12,635 nucleotides of DNA from Caulobacteraceae bacterium. Its GTDB lineage: Bacteria > Pseudomonadota > Alphaproteobacteria > Caulobacterales > Caulobacteraceae. The DNA lies in the NCBI GenBank assembly GCA_947479185.1, contig CANJYY010000040.1:1-12635 (forward strand). Direction: 5' to 3'. The notes beneath the pieces were generated by a model. The model saw only the letters and a program-made list of their open reading frames with translations, was not told where the DNA came from and searched no databases. Both the position numbers and the translations under genes were made by a program. Numbering within the stretch: position 1 is the first letter of the stretch; each line of letters opens with the position of its first letter. Of this stretch, positions 5,738 through 12,635 are shown in pieces.

Positions 5738-7276
5738 CTACAGCGCCGCCTCGATGAAGCGCGGGCCCTTCTGGTTCATGGCGCGGGCGAAGGCGTCGTC
5801 GAATTCCTCGACTGTCGAGCAGCGCTCGGCCGGCAGACCCAGCCCGCTCGCCAGGCTGACCCAGTCGATGCGCGGCGAGCCCAGGTCGAGCAGCTTCTTC
5901 GCCGCCGGGCCGGGGTTGCCGGCGCCGGTGCGGCCCATCTCGATGTTGAGGATGCGGTAGGCGTGGTTGGCGAACACCACGACGGTCACGTCCAGCTGTT
6001 CGCGGGCGATCGTCCACAGGCCCTGCACCGTGTACATCGCCGCGCCGTCGCCGTTCAGACTGAGCACCTTCTGGTCCGGACAGGCCACGGCCGCGCCGAT
6101 GGCCAGCGGGATGCCCTGGCCGATGGCGCCGCCGGTCAGGCAAAGCCAGTCGTGCGGCCGGGCCGTGCGGGTCGACTGGAACACCGGCAGGCCGGCGGTC
6201 ACCGCGTCGTCGCTGATGATGGTGTTGTCCGGCATGTGCCGGGCGATCGAGGCGCCGATGGTGTAGGGGTTCTGCGCCCCGACCGGCATGTCCGGCAGCT
6301 TCTGCCCCTCGACCGGCGAGGACTCCGGCGCGCCCAGCGCATCGGCCAGGGCCTGCAGCGCGCCGATGCCGTCGGCCTCGCGGCCGCACAGACTGAAGGT
6401 CTCGCAGCCTTCCGGCGTCAGCAGGCTGGGCCGGTCGGGATAGGCGAAGAAAGCCACCGGCTCGGTGGTCTCGACCAGCACCATCAGGTCGACCCCCTCG
6501 AGGTCGGCCAGGGCCATCTCGCCGAAATACATCATCTTGTCCGGTGCGAACCGGCCGGCGCCGCGGGCGATGCGGGCGACGAAGGTGTCGGTCAGGGTGC
6601 GCACGCCCGTGGCGGCGATGCGGCCCGCCTGGCGCACGCCGGCGTCGAGGCAGGTCGAGCCGCCCATCAGGATCACCGGCTTCTTCGCCGCCTTGATTCG
6701 CGCGGCGATGGCCGCGGTCGTTTCGGCGGAGACCTGGGCGCGCGGCGCGGGGGTCAGCACCGGCCCGACCACGGTGGTCTCGGTCCAGGCGCTGTCGGCC
6801 GGCAGGATCAGGCTGGCGCAGCCGCCCGGCGCGCCGAAGCTGGCCTTCACCGCCTCGGCGGTCAGCGGCCCGACGTCATCGGCCGTCTCGGCCGACTTGA
6901 CCCACAGGCTGTTGGGCGCGGCCCAGCCGGCGATGTCGGAGTTCAGCGGCGCGTCGTACTGCCGGTGATAGGTGGCGTGGTCGCCGATGACGTTGACCAG
7001 CGGCGTGCCGGCCCGGCGGGCGTTGTGCAGGTTGGCCCCGCCGTTGGCGTAGCCGGCGCCCAGGTGCAGCAGGGTGCAGGCGGGCTTGCCGGCCATCCGG
7101 CCGTAGCCGTCGGCGGCGCCCGTCGCCACCCCCTCGAACAGACACAGCACCGAGCGCATGCGCGGCTCGCGGTCCAGGGCCGAGACGAACTGCATCTCGC
7201 TGGTGCCCGGATTGGCGAAACAGGCGGTCACGCCGTTGTCGGCGAGCGTGGTGATCAGGGCGTCGGCGCCGTTCAT
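5738..7276 (-). CDS. ThDP-dependent decarboxylase/synthase (benzoylformate decarboxylase-like; often named acetolactate synthase large subunit)
   Basis: A 512-residue protein with the three-domain ThDP enzyme layout. The N-terminal pyrimidine-binding domain has NPGTSE (22-27), the activating Glu in LFEGVATGAADGYGR (Glu48) and LLHLGAG (His71). These positions match Ser26, Glu47 and His70 of Pseudomonas benzoylformate decarboxylase. The ThDP-diphosphate domain has GDG (409-411) and Asn437, the metal-binding second Asn of the usual GDG...NN motif; the first Asn is Ala here. No regulatory subunit gene is nearby, which argues against true acetolactate synthase of isoleucine-valine synthesis. It probably decarboxylates or carboligates a 2-oxo acid. 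The ATG at 7274-7276 has GGAG six bases upstream and fits the family N-terminus; an upstream in-frame start at 7333 adds 19 non-conserved residues. It lies 79 bp downstream of the FAD oxidase gene and is probably cotranscribed. Confidence 0.9.
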   Translation of the reverse strand: MNGADALITTLADNGVTACFANPGTSEMQFVSALDREPRMRSVLCLFEGVATGAADGYGRMAGKPACTLLHLGAGYANGGANLHNARRAGTPLVNVIGDHATYHRQYDAPLNSDIAGWAAPNSLWVKSAETADDVGPLTAEAVKASFGAPGGCASLILPADSAWTETTVVGPVLTPAPRAQVSAETTAAIAARIKAAKKPVILMGGSTCLDAGVRQAGRIAATGVRTLTDTFVARIARGAGRFAPDKMMYFGEMALADLEGVDLMVLVETTEPVAFFAYPDRPSLLTPEGCETFSLCGREADGIGALQALADALGAPESSPVEGQKLPDMPVGAQNPYTIGASIARHMPDNTIISDDAVTAGLPVFQSTRTARPHDWLCLTGGAIGQGIPLAIGAAVACPDQKVLSLNGDGAAMYTVQGLWTIAREQLDVTVVVFANHAYRILNIEMGRTGAGNPGPAAKKLLDLGSPRIDWVSLASGLGLPAERCSTVEEFDDAFARAMNQKGPRFIEAAL

Positions 7277-7355
7277 GGTCTTCTCCGTTCGGGGCAGCAC
7301 GCCACCCATCCAACATTTCGCGCGCCGCGCCAACGGGCGGGCGCCTCGCCAGAGG

Positions 7356-8732
7356 TCAGGCGATGATCTTTCCGGGGTTGAGGATGCCCGCAGGATCGAG
7401 CGCCCCCTTGAGCCGGCGCATCAGGGCGATCTCGGCCGGCGAGCGGGTCAGATCGAGGTGATCGCGCTTCTGCAGGCCGATGCCGTGCTCGGCCGAGATC
7501 GATCCGCCCAGCGCCGTCAGAGGGCGATAGACGATCATCTCCGCCCTATGCCGGTGCTCCGGCGTCAGGGCCGGGACACGGGCGATGATGTGCAGGTTGC
7601 CGTCGCCGAGATGGCCGAACACCATCGGCGGTCCGAGGTCCGGCCAGTGCTCGGCCAGGGCGGCCTGCACCGCGCCGACATAGGCGTTCATCGCCGGGAT
7701 CGGCAGGCTGACGTCGAAGGTCACGATCGGGCCGTTGCGCGCGGTCTGGGCGACGTCGTCGCGCAGGGCCCACATCGCCTCGCGCTCGGCCTTTGAGCGG
7801 GCGAGAACCGCGTCGGCGATCTCGCCCTCCTCCAGCGCCGCGCCGAGGCAGGTCTCGAACCGCGCCGCGTCGACCGCCGGATCGGCGCCCAGGCTTTCCA
7901 CCAGGACATACCAGGGATAGCGCTCCGCTAGCGGCGGGCGGCCCCGCGCCGGGGCGCTGGTGACCAGATCATGGAAGTCGGCCCACATCACCTCGAAGGC
8001 CGACAGGTTGCCGCCGAGCCCCCGCTCCAGACGCCGCAGCAGGCGCGGCAGGTCGTCGAAATGCTCGACGCCGATGAAGGCCGTGTCCTGGCTGACGGGC
8101 GCCGGCCGCAGCCGCAGCACCGCCCGGGTGACCACGCCCAGCGTGCCCTCCGAGCCGATGAACAGCGGCTTGAGGTCGTAGCCGGCGTTGTTCTTCAGCA
8201 GCGGGTTCATGGCGTCGATCACCGTGCCGTCGGCCAGCACCGCCTCCAGCCCCAGCACCATCTCGCGCATCATGCCGTAGCGCAGGACGCGGTTGCCGCC
8301 GGCGTTGGTGGCGATGTTGCCGCCGATCGTCGCCGAGCCGCGCGAACCGAGGTCCAGCGGCAGCAGCAGGCCCTCGTCGGCGGCCGCCTCGCAGGCGGTC
8401 TGCAGGATGCAGCCGGCCTGGACCGTCATCGTCCCGGCGCCTGCGTCGACGCCTTCGATGGCCGCCATCCGGTCCAGCGACAGGGCGATGGCCCCGTCCG
8501 CGACACAGCCGTCGACGAGGCCGGTGCGACCGCCCCAGGGCACGACGGGCACGCCGGCGTCAGACGCCAGCCGCAGGACGGCGGCCACCTGCGCCGTCGA
8601 GGCCGGCCGGACGACCGCCAGCGGCGCGCCCAGCCGGGTCCAGGGGCTCTGGAACGTCTCGGCGCCCGGCGTCCCGTCCAGCACCGCATCAGGGGCCAGG
8701 GCCAGTCTCAATGCATCGATCAGAGTGGTCAT
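7356..8732 (-). CDS. FAD-binding D-2-hydroxyacid dehydrogenase/oxidase (GlcD/D2HGDH-like)
   Basis: A 458-residue flavoprotein of the PCMH/VAO type. The FAD domain shows VPWGGRTGLVDG (64-75), GSATIGGNIATNAGG (132-146) and FIGSEGTLGVVT (191-202). The C-terminal cap (FAD-oxidase_C) shows the metal-site motifs GHLGDGNLH (373-381) and SAEHGIG (413-419), ending LDPAGILNPGKI. This is the pattern of D-lactate, glycolate (GlcD) and D-2-hydroxyglutarate dehydrogenases, which oxidise a D-2-hydroxy acid to the 2-oxo acid and pass electrons to a quinone, cytochrome or ETF. The exact substrate is not visible. The ATG has GGGAGG eight bases before it. It is the first gene of a likely operon with the ThDP enzyme. 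The order suggests oxidation of a hydroxy acid followed by ThDP chemistry on the oxo acid product (inference). Confidence 0.93.
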   Translation of the reverse strand: MTTLIDALRLALAPDAVLDGTPGAETFQSPWTRLGAPLAVVRPASTAQVAAVLRLASDAGVPVVPWGGRTGLVDGCVADGAIALSLDRMAAIEGVDAGAGTMTVQAGCILQTACEAAADEGLLLPLDLGSRGSATIGGNIATNAGGNRVLRYGMMREMVLGLEAVLADGTVIDAMNPLLKNNAGYDLKPLFIGSEGTLGVVTRAVLRLRPAPVSQDTAFIGVEHFDDLPRLLRRLERGLGGNLSAFEVMWADFHDLVTSAPARGRPPLAERYPWYVLVESLGADPAVDAARFETCLGAALEEGEIADAVLARSKAEREAMWALRDDVAQTARNGPIVTFDVSLPIPAMNAYVGAVQAALAEHWPDLGPPMVFGHLGDGNLHIIARVPALTPEHRHRAEMIVYRPLTALGGSISAEHGIGLQKRDHLDLTRSPAEIALMRRLKGALDPAGILNPGKIIA

Positions 8733-8860
8733 GCCCGGCGCCTCCCGCGTTTTGCAGGGACCCTAGGCGGCCCGCGCGGGCGACGGCTTGATCCAGACCA
8801 ATTCGACCTTTTGCCGCCGCGCCAAACCGGGCATGCAGAGGTCAAAGAGGGGGAACGACC
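8733..8860. other. Divergent intergenic region between the FAD oxidase and YhhN genes
   Basis: This 128-bp stretch must hold the promoters of both neighbours. I see the ribosome sites on each side (GGGAGG before the oxidase on the - strand, AGAGGGGG at 8847-8854 before the YhhN gene). I see no convincing -35/-10 pair, palindrome or repeat. Confidence 0.5.
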
Positions 8861-9511
8861 ATGACACCGCGCGACACGGCCGCCCGCTGGGCGCTGATCG
8901 GCTCGATCCTCGGCGGGGTGAGCTACATCGCCGCCTGGAGTCTGGACCTGCCCGGGCCGCTGGAGCTGGCGTGGAAGGGCTCGGGCGTCGGCCTGCTGGC
9001 GGTGTATGCGGCGCTCAAGGCCCGCGACCGTGACGGCTGGCTGCTGACGGCAGTGATGACCTTCGGCGTGCTCGGCGACGTGCTGCTGAACATCCAGTTC
9101 ATCGTCGGGGCGGTGGCCTTCCTGATCGGCCACCTGGTCGCCGTCGGCCTGTACCTGAGCAACCGCCGCCCTGCCCTGACCCGCAGCCAGACGGCGCTGG
9201 CGCTGCTGCTGGTCCCCGCGAGTGTGTTCATCGCCTTCATGCTGCCGGCCGACCGGGCCGCCGCGCCGGGCGTGGCCTTCTATACGCTGGGCCTGTCGCT
9301 GATGGCCGCGACCGCCTGGACCAGCCGCTTCCCGCGACTGAGGGTCGGCATCGGGGCCCTGCTGTTCCTCGTCAGCGACCTGGTGATCTTCGCCAAGATG
9401 GGCCCGCTGCCGGACATCTTCCTCACCGAACTGGCGGTCTGGGTCCCCTATTACGGCGGCCAGCTGCTGATCTGCGTGGGGGTTGTGGCGGCGTTGAAAT
9501 CCAAGACCTGA
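8861..9511 (+). CDS. YhhN/TMEM86-family membrane protein (putative lysoplasmalogenase)
   Basis: A 216-residue, very hydrophobic protein with about seven to eight membrane segments (roughly 11-28, 40-52, 60-82, 84-100, 110-127, 137-152, 162-178, 193-210). Conserved YhhN features are visible: LGDVLL (71-76) and VSDLVIF (171-177), whose Asp residues lie in membrane helices, and the ending PYYGGQLLI (196-204). Animal TMEM86 proteins of this family hydrolyse the vinyl-ether bond of lysoplasmalogens; the bacterial role is not settled. It acts in the inner membrane. The ATG is preceded by AGAGGGGG seven bases upstream. The gene stands alone: it is divergent from the FAD oxidase and convergent with the acyl-CoA ligase, and a family B repeat begins directly after its stop codon. 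Confidence 0.88.
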   Translation: MTPRDTAARWALIGSILGGVSYIAAWSLDLPGPLELAWKGSGVGLLAVYAALKARDRDGWLLTAVMTFGVLGDVLLNIQFIVGAVAFLIGHLVAVGLYLSNRRPALTRSQTALALLLVPASVFIAFMLPADRAAAPGVAFYTLGLSLMAATAWTSRFPRLRVGIGALLFLVSDLVIFAKMGPLPDIFLTELAVWVPYYGGQLLICVGVVAALKSKT

Positions 9512-9668
9512 CCTCCCCGCGAAGCCGGGGAGGGGGACCACGCGGAGCATGGTGGAGGGGGCGGCGCGAACGCCAGCGGCCCCATCCCGAATTCCGGTCG
9601 GTCCGGAAGAGCTGGCGCTGCCCCCTCAGTCAGGCTTCGCCTGACAGCTCCCCGGCAAGCGGGGAGCA
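9512..9668. repeat. Family B long inverted repeat, copy 2 (opposite orientation)
   Basis: It begins CCTCCCC directly after the TGA of the YhhN gene and ends GGGGAGC about ten bases before the stop of the acyl-CoA ligase gene. The left arm has GAGGGGGACCACGCGGAGCA with its partner hairpin, and the core contains GAATTCCGG. Its reverse complement aligns with the copies at 5571 and 11506, so it is inserted the other way round. The right arm carries a different inner hairpin, GTCAGGC..GCCTGAC (9629-9644). Confidence 0.82.
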
Positions 9669-9678
9669 TCGATCGTGA

Positions 9679-11469
9679 TCAGAACGCCATCACCCCGTCG
9701 TCCGGCGTCTCCGCGAACAGCCGGGCCAGCTCGGCCGGCCGGCGGTCCCGCGCCATCGCCTGGTTGATGTAGCCCTTGTCGGTCAGCTCGCCGCTGGCCG
9801 CGTCCGGCGCGCCGTCGAGGATCAGCGCACGCCAGATCCTGCCGCCGCCGCCCCTGGCCGCCGCGTTCATCTTCTCAAGACCGGCGCGGATCACCGCCCG
9901 CACCTCGGCAGGATCCGGGTGGCGGGCGTTGAAGCCCGGGTCGAGGAACAGCATCAGGCCGACGCCCTCCTGCCCCTCGCCGCAGACCACCGCGTCGCTG
10001 ACCGCCCCGCCGATGGCCGAGACGGCGGTCACCCGCAGCGCGCCGGCGGCGACGAAGGTGCCGCTGGCCAGCTTGAAGTTCTCTACCAGCCGGCCGTCGA
10101 ACATCAGCCCCGCTTCCGGATCAGACGGATCGATGGCCCGCGCCGCGTCGCCGAGGCGGTAGAAGCCCTCCTCGTCGAAGGCCTCCGCCGACAGGCCGGG
10201 CTCGCCGAGGTAGCCGGGCGAGACCTGTGGTCCCTTCACGCGGATTTCGAACTTCTCAGCCGTGGGGACCAGCTTCACCGCCGTGCCCGGCACCGGCAGG
10301 CCGATCATCCCGCCCCGGCCGTTCAGCCAGTGGATGTTGCAGGCCGTCGGCCCGGTCTCGGTCGAGCCGTAGCCGGTGGCGAAGGTCACCCGCTCGCCGA
10401 TGGTGGCGATGGCCACGGCCTGGACCCGGTCGATGATGCTCTGGGCGATCGAGGCGCCGCCGTACTGCAGCACCCGCACCCGCTTGAAGAAGGTCCGCGC
10501 CAGGGCTTCGTCCGCCTCCAGCGCGCTGGCGAACAGCGCCCAGCCGGCCGGGACCATGTTGTGATAGGTCGGCGAGACCTCGTTCAGGTTGCGCACCGTC
10601 TCGGCGAACCGGCCGGGCGTCGGCTGACCGGCGTCGATGTACAGCGTCCCGCCCCGGTGCAGCACCATGTGCAGGATGGCGTTGGCCCCCAGGCTGTGGC
10701 TCCAGGGCGCGGCGTTGACCACCACCGGCGGGTCGGGATCGTCGAAACAGGCGGCGATCTGGGCGGCGTTGAAGGCGATGTTGCGGTGCAGGCCGATGAC
10801 CGCCTTGGGCCGGCCCGTCGAACCCGAGGTCAGCAGCAGCTTGGCCGTGTCGTCCGGCTGGGCGACGAAGGCGGTCGGGGCCGAGGCCAGCAGGTCGGTG
10901 AAGACGATGTCGGTCGGCCGCGCGTTGGCGCTGGCCACCACCGGCAGCCCCTTGAGGAAGTCCGCCTCCAGCGCCCCGGCGAAGGCCGCCGCGTCGTCGG
11001 CATAGACCGCGTCCGGGCTCAGCACGCCGCAGGCATAGGCCAGCCGCGACAGGTCGGCCCCGGCCAGGCCGTACTGCGGCGACACCGGCGCGACCGCTAC
11101 GCCGAGCGCCATGGCCGCGTAGCAGATCAGCGCGTGGTCGACCGTGTTGCGCGCGAGGATCAGCAGGCAGTCGCCGCGCTTTAGGCCCAGGCCCTTCAGC
11201 CCGCCGGCCAGGGCCGAGACCTGCGTCAGCGCCGTCGCGTAATCGACCGTCCGCCAGCCGTCTCCGGCCCGCTCGGCCAGCCAGACCCGGTCGGGCGCTT
11301 CCGCACTCCAGCGGACCAGCGCATCCAGCGTGGTGGTGTAACGCCCGTCGACCGGCGTCGGATTGGCCAGCACCAGCGACCCGTCCGCCCGCCGCTCGAC
11401 ATCGAGCCGGCGCGGCGCATAGCGGGCGTCACGAAAGGGAGCTGTGGAGAGCGCTGTGTTTCCGTCCAT
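9679..11469 (-). CDS. Feruloyl-CoA synthase-like AMP-forming acyl-CoA ligase
   Basis: A 596-residue member of the ANL adenylating family, which activates a carboxylic acid with ATP to the acyl-adenylate and then the CoA thioester. Motifs, numbered from the ATG, are: P-loop TSGSTGRPK (214-222), YGSTE (367-371), YRLGD (437-441), the hinge segment DGRLVENFKLASG (458-470) and the catalytic-lysine region SGELTDKGYINQ (559-570, Lys565). The FKLASGTFV..G.LR hinge and the ELTDKGYINQ ending are typical of the feruloyl-CoA synthase branch, so hydroxycinnamic or similar aromatic acids are likely substrates; this is not proven. No hydratase-lyase or vanillin dehydrogenase gene is adjacent. The ATG at 11467-11469 was chosen over a TTG 36 bases upstream; neither has a clear ribosome site. 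Only about 36 bp separate the ATG from a family B repeat, so the gene may depend on readthrough from the dihydroorotase gene. Confidence 0.88.
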   Translation of the reverse strand: MDGNTALSTAPFRDARYAPRRLDVERRADGSLVLANPTPVDGRYTTTLDALVRWSAEAPDRVWLAERAGDGWRTVDYATALTQVSALAGGLKGLGLKRGDCLLILARNTVDHALICYAAMALGVAVAPVSPQYGLAGADLSRLAYACGVLSPDAVYADDAAAFAGALEADFLKGLPVVASANARPTDIVFTDLLASAPTAFVAQPDDTAKLLLTSGSTGRPKAVIGLHRNIAFNAAQIAACFDDPDPPVVVNAAPWSHSLGANAILHMVLHRGGTLYIDAGQPTPGRFAETVRNLNEVSPTYHNMVPAGWALFASALEADEALARTFFKRVRVLQYGGASIAQSIIDRVQAVAIATIGERVTFATGYGSTETGPTACNIHWLNGRGGMIGLPVPGTAVKLVPTAEKFEIRVKGPQVSPGYLGEPGLSAEAFDEEGFYRLGDAARAIDPSDPEAGLMFDGRLVENFKLASGTFVAAGALRVTAVSAIGGAVSDAVVCGEGQEGVGLMLFLDPGFNARHPDPAEVRAVIRAGLEKMNAAARGGGGRIWRALILDGAPDAASGELTDKGYINQAMARDRRPAELARLFAETPDDGVMAF

Positions 11470-11505
11470 GGGCGCGGTTATCGGGCGCCCGTTGGAGCGA
11501 TTCAA

Positions 11506-11666
11506 TCCTCCCCGGCAACGCTGGGGAGGGGGACCATGCGGAGCATGGTTGAGGGGTCAGCGCAGGCTGGGCCGGAAAGTCCGGAATTCAGGATTGGACC
11601 GCTCGCCGTCGCGCCGGCCCCTCGACCGCGCTCCGCGCGGTCCCCCTCCCCGCTTCGCGGAGAGGA
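11506..11666. repeat. Family B long inverted repeat, copy 3
   Basis: It begins TCCTCCCC and ends GAGAGGA, and the last base touches the stop codon of the dihydroorotase gene at 11667. The inner hairpin GACCATGC..GCATGGT (11532-11548) is nearly the same as in copy 1; the right arm has GACCGCG..CGCGGTC (11624-11642). The core reads CCGGAAAGTCCGGAATTC. It lies in a gap between two genes pointing the same way, so it would be transcribed if they form one unit. Confidence 0.85.
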
Positions 11667-12635
11667 TCAGTGTTTCAGCGTCTCGCCGAACCGCACCGGC
11701 TTGCCGCGCCCGTGGGCCACGATCTCGTCGTCGCGCATCACGGTGATGCCGCGCACGATCGTCGCCACCGGCCAGCCCTTCGCCTCGAAGCCGTCGAACG
11801 GGGTCCAGCCGACGCGGCTGGCCTGGTCGGCGTGGCGGATGGTGCGGCGGGCCTTGAGGTCGACGATGGTCAGGTCGGCGTCGAAGCCCTCGGCGATGCG
11901 GCCCTTCTCGGCCAGGCCGAACACCCGGTTGGGGCCGTGGCTGGTCAGGTCGACGAACCGCTCCAGCGTCAGCCGGCCCTCGGCCACATGGGTCAGCATG
12001 ATCGGCACCAGGGTCTGCACCCCCGGCATGCCCGACGGCGAGGCCGGATAGGGCCGCGCCTTTTCCTCGGCGGTGTGCGGGGCGTGGTCGGAACCCATCA
12101 CGTCGGCGACGCCGGTGGCCAGGCCGGCCCACAGCGCGTCGCGGTGATGCGCCTCGCGGATCGGCGGGTTCATCTGGGCGTAGCCCTTGAGCCGCTCATA
12201 GGCCTCGGGTCCGGCGAGGGTCAGGTGCTGCGGCGTCACCTCGACGCTGGCCACGTCCTTGTTGAGGGCCAGGAATTCCATCTCCTCGGCCGTGGTCACA
12301 TGCAGCACATGGATGCGCTTGCCGGTCTTGCGGGCCAGGCCGACGAGGCGGCGGGTCGAGCGGATCGCGCTCTCGGCGTCGCGCACCTCCGGGTGGCTGG
12401 TCCAGTCGCCGGTGCGGGCCAGCGGGCGCCGCTCCTCCAGCCGGTACTCGTCCTCGGAGTGGAAGGCGGCCCGACGGTTGATGTGCTTGAGCACCTCCTC
12501 GACGCCGGCGTCGTCCTTGATCAGCAGGGTGCCGGTCGAGGCGCCCATGAACACCTTGATGCCGCAGCAGCCGGGCAGCCGCTCCAGCTCGCCGAGGAAG
12601 CGCGCGTTCTCGTGCGTGCCGCCCATGTAGAAGGC
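11667..12635 (-). CDS. pyrC: Dihydroorotase (class I), N-terminus beyond the window
   Basis: The last 322 residues of an amidohydrolase run off the right edge; the missing part would carry the first metal motif HxH. Visible are GIKVFMGAST with the Lys that becomes carboxylated, AFHSEDE and RIHVLHVTT with metal-binding His, EVTPQHL, the substrate-contacting NPPIR, and VMGSDHAPHT with the catalytic Asp. This set is typical of class I dihydroorotase, which cyclises carbamoyl-aspartate to dihydroorotate in pyrimidine synthesis in the cytoplasm. Related amidohydrolases (allantoinase, hydantoinase) are possible, but the TPQHL and NPPIR segments favour dihydroorotase. The C-terminal beta-sandwich segment IVDLKARRTIRHADQASRVG (followed by WTPFDGFEAKGWP) is complete and ends FGETLKH. 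The reading frame is open to the final base of the window, continuing A-F-Y before the first internal Met. The gene precedes the acyl-CoA ligase, with a family B repeat between. Confidence 0.9.
   Translation of the reverse strand, partial: AFYMGGTHENARFLGELERLPGCCGIKVFMGASTGTLLIKDDAGVEEVLKHINRRAAFHSEDEYRLEERRPLARTGDWTSHPEVRDAESAIRSTRRLVGLARKTGKRIHVLHVTTAEEMEFLALNKDVASVEVTPQHLTLAGPEAYERLKGYAQMNPPIREAHHRDALWAGLATGVADVMGSDHAPHTAEEKARPYPASPSGMPGVQTLVPIMLTHVAEGRLTLERFVDLTSHGPNRVFGLAEKGRIAEGFDADLTIVDLKARRTIRHADQASRVGWTPFDGFEAKGWPVATIVRGITVMRDDEIVAHGRGKPVRFGETLKH

Noticed and set aside
7277..7333. Longer N-terminus for the ThDP enzyme (19 extra residues)
   Set aside because: The extra residues (Arg- and Cys-containing, no motif) precede the family start. 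The ATG at 7276 has a good GGAG ribosome site and matches the alignment of Ser26, Glu48 and His71 with benzoylformate decarboxylase.
5717..7366. 549-residue open frame on the + strand
   Set aside because: It is a shadow of the ThDP enzyme gene. High GC content keeps the opposite strand free of stops, and the translation is low-complexity Arg/Gly/His without motifs.
9919..11184. 421-residue open frame on the + strand
   Set aside because: It is antisense to the acyl-CoA ligase, whose frame carries all ANL motifs. The + strand translation shows no domain.
1..12635. A defence, toxin-antitoxin, secretion or biosynthetic system hidden in the window
   Set aside because: Every sizeable frame with real motifs is accounted for by metabolic enzymes, a regulator, a membrane protein and one secreted repeat protein. 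I found no nuclease, toxin, antitoxin or carrier-protein signatures.

Overview
The window is high-GC DNA (roughly two thirds G+C by eye) with dense, tightly packed genes. Gene content, codon bias and the style of the intergenic palindromic repeats suggest an alphaproteobacterium, most likely Caulobacteraceae (Caulobacter, Phenylobacterium or Brevundimonas type). That placement is inference from gene families; there is no rRNA or other marker in the window.

Layout: (1) Positions 1-52 hold the last codons of a thiolase on the + strand. (2) Positions 173-1260 hold two overlapping GNAT acetyltransferases on the - strand. (3) Positions 1437-2844 hold a MarR-family regulator followed 4 bp later by a short-chain dehydrogenase/reductase (- strand). 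Their promoter carries two identical 12-bp perfect palindromes exactly 20 bp apart, and the transcript may be leaderless. (4) Positions 2943-4013 hold a metallo-beta-lactamase-fold hydrolase (- strand, TTG start), divergent from (5) 4155-5504, a secreted protein built from five tandem ~80-residue units with four cysteines each (20 Cys in total), which has its own promoter and intrinsic terminator. (6) Positions 5738-8732 hold a two-gene unit on the - strand: an FAD-linked D-2-hydroxyacid dehydrogenase-type oxidase and then a ThDP-dependent decarboxylase/synthase resembling benzoylformate decarboxylase. (7) Positions 8861-9511 hold a YhhN/TMEM86-type membrane protein (+ strand). (8) Positions 9679-11469 hold a feruloyl-CoA-synthase-like acyl-CoA ligase, and 11667 to the window end holds dihydroorotase without its N-terminus (both - strand).

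Most larger intergenic gaps are filled by two families of long, imperfect inverted repeats. Family A (53-170 and 1299-1432) and family B (5571-5728, 9512-9668, 11506-11666, plus a solo hairpin at 2907-2932) often begin or end within a few bases of stop codons. No tRNA, rRNA, CRISPR array, transposase or phage gene was seen.

The genes do not form one obvious pathway. Several (thiolase, SDR, acyl-CoA ligase, hydroxyacid oxidase plus ThDP enzyme) fit catabolism of aromatic, fatty or hydroxy acids. The most distinctive items are the 20-cysteine repeat protein, the twin-palindrome MarR operator and the structured intergenic repeats. No clear new multi-gene system (defence, secretion or similar) is visible.
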